DNA of 64,000 bases from NCBI GenBank assembly GCA_012862575.1, contig BLSF01000098.1, forward strand, positions 45,201 through 109,200, in the 5' to 3' direction. Position 1 is the stretch's first letter. The number at the start of each line of letters is the position of its first letter. This DNA comes from Parietichytrium sp. I65-24A. Its lineage: Eukaryota; Sar; Bigyra; Thraustochytrida; Thraustochytriidae. A program made the position numbers and the translations under genes. Positions 48,575-58,212 of the stretch are shown here, piece after piece. The notes below the pieces were generated by a model. It saw only the letters and a program-made list of their open reading frames with translations, was not told the DNA's origin and made no database searches.

Positions 48575-49102
48575 TCTGCTCTGCCGTTACGATGAAGAAG
48601 ACGTTTCCTGCCGTTTCAATTTCGATCGTGTGCGTACATACGTACATACATTCACATACGCATGCAGACACGTGTGATTGTGTCCTCGAGTGCTACTCGA
48701 AACGATAGCGCTGGTCTATGAACGAGTAGAACTCCATCATATGATGTAGCCCGTCTATAGCTATCTATAGCTACTGTAGCTGATTTGTTGCTGGGAAACC
48801 CTTAGAATGCGTTCCCCAAGTCATCGCCGAACGCTCACATCGCAAATCATCCTTGGAGATAGTGGCTAGCTGTTCTATGGGAAATTATGGAACGTCTTAG
48901 TTTGGAATAAAATTTTAGAATTTTTAGAATTTAGCTGTGGTGAGTGACAGGACCGAGCGTTGAGGTTGTTTTTCACAGTGTCAATAGTCAATCTCATTTG
49001 ATCAGGATGAAGAGAAGGATTGTGTAGTGTGGAATGTCGTTTCTTGTTGGCGTGGTTTGCAAGCCAGGTCTTTAAAGCTCTGTCCGGAGTGAGCGGAATG
49101 AG
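48575..49102. other. Intergenic, 528 bp
   Basis: Contains an ACGT-rich run (tacatacgtacatacat) at 48637-48660 followed by gtgtcctcgagtgc at 48678-48692; the same order occurs at 42990-43044. A tctatagctatctatagctactgtag stretch is at 48752-48780. No gene. Confidence 0.5.
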
Positions 49103-50296
49103 CTAGTTTTCGCTTCCGTCAAAGTTATTGAGGATGAAGGAAGATTCTTCGCGGGGAATTATTTGCATGGAGCTCTCGGCAAAGTTCATTTTGACATACT
49201 CCACATACCGCATGAATGGGAGACCGATGATTGAGGTGCCGCTTCCTGTACACTCATCGAGTTCAGCGTTAAAGATCTCTGGAGTAATAAGCATCGGAAC
49301 TTGAAACGTTTCTCCATCGTCCGTGGCAAGAATTAGAGTGACGTTCACTCCGAGGTCCGTGAGTGCACCAGCAGCTGCTTGAGCAGCTTCTGTTGGAAGG
49401 TGGAGAGATGGGGTACCGGTGTCGAAAATTGTCTCAAACGGAGCCATATCGACTGCTTGGCCGTTAATAAGGACACTTTCCACTTGAAAGGAGTAGAACC
49501 CGGAGGTCATGTTGATAGGGATACGCGTCTTTGCATAGGGACTGTCCTGAGGGAGTGCAGCGGCTTCGCCGAATCGCAGAGATCCCGTTTGAGGCCCAAG
49601 CTTGCCGCTCCAGCTGAGTCCCCATTGGTCTGTTCGCGCAGAAGGGCTCGCTGCTTTGATAGAAGCGAGCAACGTATCAGGCTCGATCGCGGCTGGCTGA
49701 GGACGTTGACATTGCCCATCGCTGGTCACGCACCCCGCGCTGGAAGGCACCTGGGCCCAGCTCTCTTTCATTTCTTCTGACAGCACGTAGACGCGATTCA
49801 TTGACCCGCTTGCGATTCCCCAGATACCACTTAAGGGGGTGTCAACTCCCGCGGAGTTTTTCATGGAGGCTCCGCATACACCGATCATTTCGACCTTATA
49901 GGTCATGGTGGAGAAGAGCACGTCATCAAGCGTAACCCCATTCGAAACCTCCACGTCACCGTAAAAGCTTGGCCCGGTCCATCCATGGCTTTCTTCGCCG
50001 TCGTCACCATACAGGTTGCACTGCCAGACGTGCTGAGAGTTGATGATGGCGGGCTCGTAGTGAGCGACATCCTTGGCACCCTCGCAGAACCCGAGGGAAG
50101 ATGATCCAGAATCTACAAGGACCAGATCGCCTCCGACATCGGCCATGACACGGAATGCGCAGAATCCGGAGCCGCAGATTTCATCGAACTGCACCGGAAT
50201 CGATGAGTTGTCGATACCCTTAAGGCCCGGTGTTGGCGCTCCACGCAAGTGCGCGACTGCGCCTCCTGCAATGGCTGCTGCTTTGATCGCAAACAT
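49103..50296 (-). CDS. Pepsin-like (A1) aspartic protease
   Basis: A 397-residue protein from the ATG at 50294-50296, chosen over 50323 because it puts a signal-like segment first (MFAIKAAAIAGGAVAHLRG). The two catalytic motifs are LVLVDSGSSSLGF (Asp62; DSG instead of the common DTG) and FETIFDTGTPSLHLP (about residue 291). They are separated by about 230 residues, normal for the two-lobed A1 fold. GIWGIASGSMN matches the conserved G-(I/L)-x-G-(L/I/A) hydrophobic-Gly after the flap. GTSIIGLPFMRYVEYVKMNF near the C-terminus is the family's final I-L/I-G-x-x-F/F-M block. It is likely secreted or vacuolar. The Cys pair near the N-terminus (ICGSGFC) may form a disulfide. Confidence 0.85.
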   Translation of the reverse strand: MFAIKAAAIAGGAVAHLRGAPTPGLKGIDNSSIPVQFDEICGSGFCAFRVMADVGGDLVLVDSGSSSLGFCEGAKDVAHYEPAIINSQHVWQCNLYGDDGEESHGWTGPSFYGDVEVSNGVTLDDVLFSTMTYKVEMIGVCGASMKNSAGVDTPLSGIWGIASGSMNRVYVLSEEMKESWAQVPSSAGCVTSDGQCQRPQPAAIEPDTLLASIKAASPSARTDQWGLSWSGKLGPQTGSLRFGEAAALPQDSPYAKTRIPINMTSGFYSFQVESVLINGQAVDMAPFETIFDTGTPSLHLPTEAAQAAAGALTDLGVNVTLILATDDGETFQVPMLITPEIFNAELDECTGSGTSIIGLPFMRYVEYVKMNFAESSMQIIPREESSFILNNFDGSEN

Positions 50297-52044
50297 TCTC
50301 GCTTCTTCCCTTCTTCTCAGCACTCCTTTTTCTCTCTTGGTTGGTGTCTTCGACTTCGGCTTTGCCTTTTTCCTTGCTTTGGTGACTGCCTCGGGTCGCA
50401 GGCGACCAGATCACACCGCGAAAAATGCTCCGTGAAAATGAAAAAGGCGAGAATGAGGTGTCAAGGCACAAGCTGGTGTCCTCGAAATTCGCTCTGCCAT
50501 TCGAATTCAGATACTTTTCCGGCAAATTGACTTTCGTCACATTCACATTCACTGCCACTGACCCTACTGAATTCTACCAAACTGACTATGAAACAAAGAG
50601 CGTGTCGAAACACAAGAGTCAGATAATGAAAAGTCTAGCCAGTACAGTTCAGATTAATAGCCATCAACTTCGTGGTCCCATCATAGTGAAGTGGATTTAT
50701 TGTAAACAGTAATTGCCGAGATTTTCTGGCCGAATTAGAATCAAAGTTTCTGAATTTCCTGATTTCCTCTTCTTTCTATTTTTAAAATATCTTTTCATTT
50801 TCATGGGACTTGAGATGTACAAGTGCGATATCGTAGCAATTCTTTCACCCGACGTGAGTGCTCGGACCTTTCAAAGTGTGGTGAGTCGAACTTGCAAGTT
50901 CGTGCGACGCTCCCTGCTAGAGTGCTCACTTGACTATGATGCAGAGTTTTGAAGACAAGCATCTTCGCTGCACTTCTAAATGCCTCGGTCAGCTAGTTTC
51001 GGAGCGCGGCTACGTTTTGCGCACTTTGCTTCGGCCGTAAACGTGCAGGTTTTGAGACGCGGATCCGGAGTAAACCGGTGTAATGCCGTCAGAGTTTCTT
51101 GACTCGAAATCTGCGCCTGAATAACCTGGAGCTGAACTGGAGTTTACCGCAACCCCTGATCTTCTTGGCGGTATTTTCTCACATGCCTTGCATCTTTTTC
51201 GAGTTTACGTTTTGCAAAGTTGCTTCCAAGATCATTCCAAACTCGGCACTACCCGGTTCTCTTAGGTAGTAGAAACTGGTTCCACAACATTAACTTGGTT
51301 CTTCATGATTTCCGGTTCTCATCCACCACATCTCATGGGTTCCCCGGTTCTTCCCTTTGTACCTGAATCGCTAACCAACACTACCGAGTAATCGAAGACT
51401 ACCATCCCCCACGTCACCGCTACGAAAAAAGATAGCACACCTGCGAAACCGTCAACGATAGCGCGCATCTACCAATCCCACTAACCCCTCCCGCTCGAGG
51501 CAAGCCGCTTCTCAGCCCCCACTGCTACTGCTCACTCAACGAAAACCCTAGCAAAGTCTCTCCCCGCGCGAGCCTAGTCCGCGGACGAAACGGTCGGGAA
51601 AGAGGCAGGAGTAGGCGCGCACCTAGTCCGCGGACGGCAGGGCTAATCGTTACAAAGCGTTACAAAAGAAAGGAGCGACGTGGAGGCAAAGAGAGAGAAA
51701 GTAAAGAGAGAGAGAGAGAGAGAAACCAAAAAAGAGAGAGAAAGTAAAGAGAGAAAGTAAAGAGAGAAAGTAGAGAGAGGTCAAAACGAAGTTGCGATAG
51801 TTTGGTTGATAACTTTCGTTTGAAAGGGAGGTGTGGATTGTGGATCGAGCCATAGTAGAGCGAAGGAGCAAAAGTTTGTCTGTGTGTGTCTGAGAGAGAT
51901 TGAGAGATAGATAGAGAGAGAGAGAGAAGATCGCGAAAGGGATAGACTGATAGACTTCTCTGAAAGCGAGTATCAGACCGGTGGGTTGTCTGGGAGTGGA
52001 TGGTGAATTAAGCCGGCGAGTGAAGGGCGGCAAGTCCGGGACGG
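50297..52044. other. Intergenic, 1.75 kb, with GA-rich microsatellite
   Basis: Divergent promoters of the protease and DENN genes. A gagagaaagtaaag repeat fills 51683-51780 and gagag/gatag runs fill 51890-51936. tagtccgcggacg occurs at 51571 and 51623 as a 52-bp spaced direct repeat with an internal tccgcgga palindrome. No gene supported. Confidence 0.5.
51683..51936. repeat. GA-rich microsatellite 5' of the DENN gene
   Basis: Arrays of gaga and agagaaagta units (51683-51780), a spacer, then gatagatagagagaga (51904-51933). Confidence 0.8.
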
Positions 52045-55000
52045 ATGAATACGAACAACCCTTCATCAAGGCTCGTGGAATACTTTTTGGTGGTGGGCAT
52101 TGACGATGACTGCATGCTGGTGCCCGCGGAGGGTTATGGCACGGACAAGAAGAGGGAGCCTTTGTTCAAGACGCAGGTGCTGGACAGGTACCCCGAGGCG
52201 GACCACGACGATGTGCCGTTTCCAAATGGCGTGAGCGCGTTCTGCTTCCCGAATGGAGGTGCGTCGCTTCTCACGGGGATCGAGATGCCAAAGTATTTTG
52301 AGTTTGTGAGCACCGGGAATCTTGGGACTCATCTGTACGGGTTTGTGCTAACCATTTTTGAGCCGCTGGACGAAAGGCTGTACACAGAGGAGATGACGCA
52401 GACGAGGAGGTTGTACTACGTGCCAAAGTGCTTGTGTCTTTTGTCCCACTGGCCGTTCCGAAGTCAGTTCCGAACATTCTTAACACAGATCTACCGCCTC
52501 TCGATCAGCTCCATCCAATACCCTTTGGAACGCATGATTAGTAATTTTGTTTCAGAAATCCCGCTTCCCCCTCCTGGGCGTATCCGAGTTCTGCATTCTA
52601 TTGGCGACGCGGAGCTTACGTTCACCAGGCCCCCAGCAAACAACCCGATTTCTTTTTGTGACATCGGGTTTCAGCAGATTTTTGAGTGCCTGGATCTCAA
52701 CAACATACTTCGCGTTTTCAGCGCACTTCTGACAGAGCGTCAAATTATTGTGCGATCATCGCAACTTTCCTTATTGAGCGCGTTTGGCGAGGTGTTTCGG
52801 TCGCTCATGTATCCTTTCGCGTGGACGCATGTTTATATACCAGTACTGCCAGCTCAAATGCTCATGGTCTTGCAAGCTCCGCTCCCGTTCTTGGTGGGGA
52901 TTCATGAGGAGATCTTGCAGGGAGCATGTCAATCGGGTTATCAAATTCCTCCTACTGCCGTGGTGGTGAACCTGGATCAAAACACGGTGTTTGCGTCGTC
53001 CCATGAAATGAACGCGATGGACCTCCCGGCCCACGACATGAAGAAGCTTTTGACTCGGCTGTCGAGTTGTGCACCAGCGTTCGGCCGACGAACCGAGCAT
53101 TGGTCGCAAGACGTTTTACCGCATATGGACTCTGCCATCTGTCACGCCGCAAAGCCATATGAGATCGACGAAGACACCGTAGCACACGTCCGCAAGGTAG
53201 CACAATCTGACGGCGAATACGACGTTCGTGGAGGCGTATCGGTGTGGACGACTCTTCCTGGTGGAGAATGCAACTGGCCGCTTGTGCGCACTGCGTTCTT
53301 CCGTTTCTTTACTTCAATATTGAGGGACTACAGAGAGTTTCTGGTTTATCCGGTGCAAATGCCGCAAGAGGCCGGGTCAAGGTCCGGTACATTAATGAGC
53401 TTGGAGCAGATGCAGAAGGCGCAAGGGTCCTTTAACGCAGCAGAGTTTTTGTCTCGGCGGAAGAAGCAGAGCGAACGGGTTTTCTTGTCAGCTTTTCTGC
53501 AGACCCAGCACTTTCAGTGTTTCATTGACGATATATTACATCCCGATGGAGGCCGAGACGCAGATGTGGTCTTCTTCGAGCAGAGTTTGTCCGCGAAATT
53601 TAATCGCACGTTTCTGGGGAAGTTGCTACCGGTCATGAAGCAAGAGACCCCTTTTCTGCACGATGCGCAATACTCCATATCAAAAACGATCGTCGCAACA
53701 GGACCCGACTTATCCCCTCCGGAGCTGGAAGAGCGGTACTGGATGCCAGAAAATCCTTTAAAGGGCTACGACCGCTTTCCGCGATTAAACAAGGACCTAT
53801 ATGGCCCGATTCGGCCCATGCCTGAAATTTTGGGTTCTGGAAACGACGGGTTTTCTGCCTTGACGCCAAAACAGCGTGTGAGAACCCGTGCCTTGATGTT
53901 TGCCGGAGGGAAAGAGGAGGAGCTAGGAAGTGCATCGGACGTGATTTACGCAACTTGGTTTGTTTTATTTTGTAGCTCGATCGGGCGCCCAACGGAGTAC
54001 GGAAGAGAACTCGAGCACATGGAGTTTACTCGTGGTCACCGATACAGCGGTAGTTTCACCAAGCACTCTATCAGTGGCGATTCTGAGCGCACCGTGATAG
54101 ATGATGATGAGGATGATGAAATTCCTGCACTTATCGAAAGTGGGGAGGCGCAGCTTTCAGAAAGCAGCTCGAAGCTTGCGTCCCTCACGAGTGCCCAGGA
54201 CCGGGTTGACTCTGCAGGTTCCAAGTCACGCCCAATGAGTGCCGTGCCAGAGCAAATGCGATCATCTACCGGCCAACTGCGATCTGCTGGTTTGAAACGA
54301 TCGCCCTCAAGTAACTTGAGTCCCTCGGGCAATCGAGGGGGGGGCTCTAACGAGCATCCCGCTTTGGCCGTGGAGCGAGCGCGGGCTAGGAGAAGCAGTA
54401 CCATGTCTGGTGCAAAGGACCGTCGCAGTGGCGGTGCTCGGCATAGTCGCGAGAGCTCATATTATTCGGTCAAGTACTCGCACCGAGAATCCCTGAATAG
54501 TGTGGACGGCGAGGCTTGGAAATTAGAATATTCACTAGCCCAGCTCGACTTGGCTTTCGAAGTCCTCGAAGCTTCAAGAGACTGGGGCAATCCGGCCAAC
54601 GAGACTGTGTTCCGGACGCTCATTGACGCGTGCGGACGATGTGGCCATACAGATTATGCCATTAGGGTGCTGGGTATGATGCACGAGGCTGGAATTATGG
54701 CGGACTCCCTCGTTTACTCCAACCTAGTGCAGTCATTCGCAATGAACGGGGACGTCAGTCACTCTTTAAAATTAGACATATTAAATTGGGATAAGCTACG
54801 CGAGGAGGTCCAGGCTGCGAACCATCGCATCGCCATGTCCAAGTCCAAAAGCTCGCGGAAAAAGATGAAGGACAGCCCACGTGGAGCTGGATTGCTGGGA
54901 ATTCATCCCTCGAGCGCTCGTCTTGCAGCCGCTGTGAGTGCGCCGAAGAGAGTCACTAATGCGGAGACTTTAGAGGAAATTTGCGTTTCTCCCAGAGGAA

Positions 55001-56352
55001 GGTCGCGATCGAAGGGCTTTAGGAGGTTTGGGTCGGCAACATCGGCCGGCTCACGCCCTCACACACCACTTCCAAGCGTGCGACGGACTCTGCATCGCTG
55101 GGGATCCAGGAAGAAGGGGGGCTTGAACGTTGCGCAGCAAGACCAACGGGGAAGTCTGCGAGCGACGAGCTCTGAGGAAGCGCATATGGCGAGCGGGAGC
55201 TCCTCGGGGAGTTTCGGCGCCTCCCAGTCTGCTCCACAGGATCGATCCCATTCTCGCAACATGTCTGGAGCGACGGTACGGCTTTTCCAGAATATCTTGT
55301 TTGGAGCCAATCGGAATCCCGCGTCACCACTTTCAGTATTTGCTGGCTCGTCATCTTCTTCCGGGGGAGCTTCAGCGGGCTCTGCGCGCAAAGACGCAGG
55401 CGGGACTACCGACGGGGGCGAGAGTCCGCGCGCAGTGAAGCGGGATGCTATTCATCTCGACAATGTATTTCCAGGACTTGAAGTTGATACTGAGCGAGAA
55501 ACCTGCCCGGAATGCCACAAGGAGGTGAGGGACGAGGATATCCGGCGGGGTTGGCACAGCGGAGACGCGAATGACTACAATACGGAATGCCCCTTTTGCG
55601 GTCGCAAGTTTGTAGCCTTCTTCACATGTTTCTCCCCACAAGAGAACTGGGAAGGTTCTCGAGGGCCTGGCACCCCACTTTTCTGCGAATTTTTGCCCCC
55701 CTGGGCACTCAGTAAAGAAGTTCGCTCGATTCTTGCCAACCACGACATCGATTTCGTGTGTAATCCGCAGTTCCGTTTTGTCAAAGGCACGGTGTTCTGG
55801 AACTTGGTTCTGTATTTTTCCGAATTTTCCCTTCCGATCGAATTTTTTGCCGGGCCCAATGCTGATGACGACGATGATGACGATTCTTCTGTTCATTCCG
55901 CTCGAGCGCTATCACCTATGCTCATCGTGACACCGACCGTTGATTGCATGTCTCCAAACGTTCTTGGCGAAATTACAAACACTGGCGACAAGAGTCCGTT
56001 ACGCTCAGCAGATTCAAGAGTGAGTCAGCACATATCATATGACGATTCGGAGGGCAAAACCACGCTCGGCATAGAGAATGCAGGCGCTGGTCTGGTTGAC
56101 GAAGACTCCGTCTCTGGTTCTGACAAGAAGTCGCAGTCATGGTCCTCTTCAGCAGCGATGAAGCGAGCCTTTACTGACACGGGCAGCGTCCATCGAGGTA
56201 AAAAGAATCATTCTTTGCCGGCGTCGTTCAACGACACGAGAGGGAGGGTCAAGTCTAGTGGCGACCCGTTCAGCTCTGGGCCATCTTTTACAACAGAAAA
56301 GGAGCTCGAAGAAGCCATGCTCCGACGAGCGAGTGTAGTTAGCAACCCTTGA
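52045..56352 (+). CDS. DENND4-like DENN-domain Rab exchange factor
   Basis: A 1,435-residue single-exon protein. The tripartite DENN module is clear: uDENN at 8-150 (LVEYFLVVGID..FPNGVSAFCFPNG..FEFVSTGNLGTHLYGFVLTI), cDENN at 172-310 (VLHSIGDAELTF, IFECLDLNNILRVFSALLTE, HVYIPVLPAQMLMVLQAPLPF then VGIH), and dDENN at about 415-545. Residues 850-910 hold one or two PPR-like repeats (ETVFRTLIDACGRCGHTDYA and the next ADSLVYSNLVQSFAMNGD), as in DENND4A-C. The C-terminal domain has a treble Cys set (CPECHKEV at about 1153 and CPFCGRKF at about 1182), then the DENND4-type terminal block with PLFCEFLPPWALSKEVRSIL. Animal DENND4 proteins activate Rab10 in vesicle traffic. The middle (690-840, 940-1120) is Ser-rich and disordered. 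Confidence 0.88.
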   Translation: MNTNNPSSRLVEYFLVVGIDDDCMLVPAEGYGTDKKREPLFKTQVLDRYPEADHDDVPFPNGVSAFCFPNGGASLLTGIEMPKYFEFVSTGNLGTHLYGFVLTIFEPLDERLYTEEMTQTRRLYYVPKCLCLLSHWPFRSQFRTFLTQIYRLSISSIQYPLERMISNFVSEIPLPPPGRIRVLHSIGDAELTFTRPPANNPISFCDIGFQQIFECLDLNNILRVFSALLTERQIIVRSSQLSLLSAFGEVFRSLMYPFAWTHVYIPVLPAQMLMVLQAPLPFLVGIHEEILQGACQSGYQIPPTAVVVNLDQNTVFASSHEMNAMDLPAHDMKKLLTRLSSCAPAFGRRTEHWSQDVLPHMDSAICHAAKPYEIDEDTVAHVRKVAQSDGEYDVRGGVSVWTTLPGGECNWPLVRTAFFRFFTSILRDYREFLVYPVQMPQEAGSRSGTLMSLEQMQKAQGSFNAAEFLSRRKKQSERVFLSAFLQTQHFQCFIDDILHPDGGRDADVVFFEQSLSAKFNRTFLGKLLPVMKQETPFLHDAQYSISKTIVATGPDLSPPELEERYWMPENPLKGYDRFPRLNKDLYGPIRPMPEILGSGNDGFSALTPKQRVRTRALMFAGGKEEELGSASDVIYATWFVLFCSSIGRPTEYGRELEHMEFTRGHRYSGSFTKHSISGDSERTVIDDDEDDEIPALIESGEAQLSESSSKLASLTSAQDRVDSAGSKSRPMSAVPEQMRSSTGQLRSAGLKRSPSSNLSPSGNRGGGSNEHPALAVERARARRSSTMSGAKDRRSGGARHSRESSYYSVKYSHRESLNSVDGEAWKLEYSLAQLDLAFEVLEASRDWGNPANETVFRTLIDACGRCGHTDYAIRVLGMMHEAGIMADSLVYSNLVQSFAMNGDVSHSLKLDILNWDKLREEVQAANHRIAMSKSKSSRKKMKDSPRGAGLLGIHPSSARLAAAVSAPKRVTNAETLEEICVSPRGRSRSKGFRRFGSATSAGSRPHTPLPSVRRTLHRWGSRKKGGLNVAQQDQRGSLRATSSEEAHMASGSSSGSFGASQSAPQDRSHSRNMSGATVRLFQNILFGANRNPASPLSVFAGSSSSSGGASAGSARKDAGGTTDGGESPRAVKRDAIHLDNVFPGLEVDTERETCPECHKEVRDEDIRRGWHSGDANDYNTECPFCGRKFVAFFTCFSPQENWEGSRGPGTPLFCEFLPPWALSKEVRSILANHDIDFVCNPQFRFVKGTVFWNLVLYFSEFSLPIEFFAGPNADDDDDDDSSVHSARALSPMLIVTPTVDCMSPNVLGEITNTGDKSPLRSADSRVSQHISYDDSEGKTTLGIENAGAGLVDEDSVSGSDKKSQSWSSSAAMKRAFTDTGSVHRGKKNHSLPASFNDTRGRVKSSGDPFSSGPSFTTEKELEEAMLRRASVVSNP

Positions 56353-56931
56353 TATTGATTGAAACAACAGAATCAGACTCACCGCCCCATCAAAGGGCGT
56401 CTACATCTCACACTTCTTTTGGCCCACAAAGAAAGCCCAAAATGCATCTCATCTTGCGTCTTCCTCTTGCCAATCCAAGGTGTGTGCGCTACTCTACTTG
56501 ACTTTGTCATAGAACTGTTGTAGTAGAGTTAGTCTAGCTACTAGTAGAGATGGCATCGACTATCAAGAGGATTAGTTATAGCAAGCATTGAGCAAGTGTT
56601 AGCAGAGGTCCATCAAATGCCCATTACCATTATGATGGGTGAAGATGGGTGAAGAGGATACCACAACCATTTAGTTTAATGCGTTAAAGTACACAGACGG
56701 CTCTCGAAAGTGCAGGTCAAGCCCGGCCCGGAGCGAAAAGAAATGGACGCTCTGGAGGCACATCAAATAAGTGACGTTCTTTTGGACGCAGAGTCTTTAT
56801 CCTTGACGAAAATTGCTCACTCGAAAGTTGCTGGCTCAAGACAGCAAACCCTGAATGCATGCTGAGTCCGCAGGCGCTGTCTGAAAAGCATCGGCGCTGA
56901 TCTGCAAGCAAGAGGGCAAGGACTGCACAAA
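56353..56931. other. Intergenic, 579 bp, no gene seen
   Basis: 3' flank of the DENN gene and 5' flank of the next gene on the same strand. A tgatgggtgaagatgggtgaagagg pair of units at 56634-56658 is the only repeat. Confidence 0.5.
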
Positions 56932-57783
56932 ATGGGAGACGCTGATCTGGTGCTTTACATCGACGGTGTGCAGGAGCAAGGTTGGCTCATCCACAGCGAC
57001 GCCATCTTGAGAGCAGTCGGGGTCCATGAAGAGCTGGAGCTGCGAAAAGCAGATGACGGTAGGCCTCAAAGGTTCACTATACGCTGTCCGTGGATGCATG
57101 AATTCGATGTAGATGCCAAGATGGATGGAGAATTAGAGCAGAAGGAAGTCATCGGCGCAATTCTTGAAGTGGTCTATTTCTGCACCGAAGTGAAAATGTC
57201 TCGTAATTCCTCTCCAGCAAAGGTCGCAAGTGCTCTGAGCGCTTTAAGCGGGGTCGCGGCCACGCCGGACCAGCTCGTCAACATACTTTGTAGTCAAATT
57301 ATCCAGCGCCTGCGACAAATGGGGTTGCTGGTCTCTAAAACAGCTCCCACCGACCGAAAGTCTCTTCGAGCTCATGAGCTAGCCGACTTTGAGCGCAAGA
57401 CTATACTCGAGGCAGTGCGATCTGCAGTGGAGGCGGTTTCCAAAGTACTTGACTTTTGCGATGGACCGGCGGCCTTGGTGGAGAAGCGCCACTCACGACA
57501 GAACCAGCAGACGAAGCTTGCGAGCACGGACTTGATCAAAGAGAAGAAAGGATTGCTGCTTGGGTTTGGGTTGGCGTTGGGTTCCGCCAGAGAGTCAAAC
57601 GCAAACCTTAAAGAGCGCCTCGTTGCTGCAGAGTCGAAGATCTCTAGGCTTGCCAAGCTCGTCGAAATGAAAGCCTGCGAAAACATGAAGCTTGGGGAGA
57701 GGCTATTTAAGCAGGATGTTAAGAAAGTGCCTGCGCCCCCAAAGAAGAGTCAAAGAAGCAAAACCAAAAAAGCAATGAAATAG
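56932..57783 (+). CDS. Unknown protein with C-terminal coiled coil and basic tail
   Basis: A 283-residue protein not recognised. The start MGDADLVLYIDGVQEQGWLI suggests a beta-rich N-terminal domain (1-90) with a single Cys near PWMHEFDV. The middle (115-185) is helical. Residues 205-262 look like a coiled coil (LGSARESNANLKERLVAAES then KISRLAKLVEMKACENMKL). The tail is Lys/Pro-rich (KKVPAPPKKSQRSKTKKAMK), which could be a nuclear signal. Codon use and length support a real gene, and no overlapping frame competes. Gene-level confidence is good; function is unknown. Confidence 0.65.
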   Translation: MGDADLVLYIDGVQEQGWLIHSDAILRAVGVHEELELRKADDGRPQRFTIRCPWMHEFDVDAKMDGELEQKEVIGAILEVVYFCTEVKMSRNSSPAKVASALSALSGVAATPDQLVNILCSQIIQRLRQMGLLVSKTAPTDRKSLRAHELADFERKTILEAVRSAVEAVSKVLDFCDGPAALVEKRHSRQNQQTKLASTDLIKEKKGLLLGFGLALGSARESNANLKERLVAAESKISRLAKLVEMKACENMKLGERLFKQDVKKVPAPPKKSQRSKTKKAMK

Positions 57784-58212
57784 AGAGGGTTTGAATCTAT
57801 ACTATTTTAAAAATTAATTCAGCAAAAGAATGAAATACAGCATCTTTTACTCGCTCGTCATTCACCTCAACTAAAATCCGCAATCTGGATAAAAAAACAG
57901 GAGAGCATGAGAAAAGGGGTGGACAGGCCGTGCGACTGGGTATTGGGACAGAAAGCCGTCATGGAGAAAACTCACACACGAAGGAGATTTCCCCCCAAGG
58001 CAACCGTAGTAGCCAAGCTCTGTCAATTTATGTAGACTGTAGTGGCGAAGAACTCTGAGCTACTTTCTGGGCCTCTGAGACACGCTGTTCGGATACTGCT
58101 GACCGAAGCAGCACAGACTTTGGAAAGAGAACAATTTTCAACAAGCGCGGCATTGCTGGGCCAAGCACTTTCTGTTCTGCAAGAGGAAGAACAAATTCAA
58201 AGCACAGTCCTT
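57784..58212. other. Intergenic between convergent genes
   Basis: 3' flanks of the genes at 56932 (plus) and 58213 (minus). A plus-strand frame begins at 58042 and runs antisense into the TPR gene; see rejected items. Confidence 0.5.
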
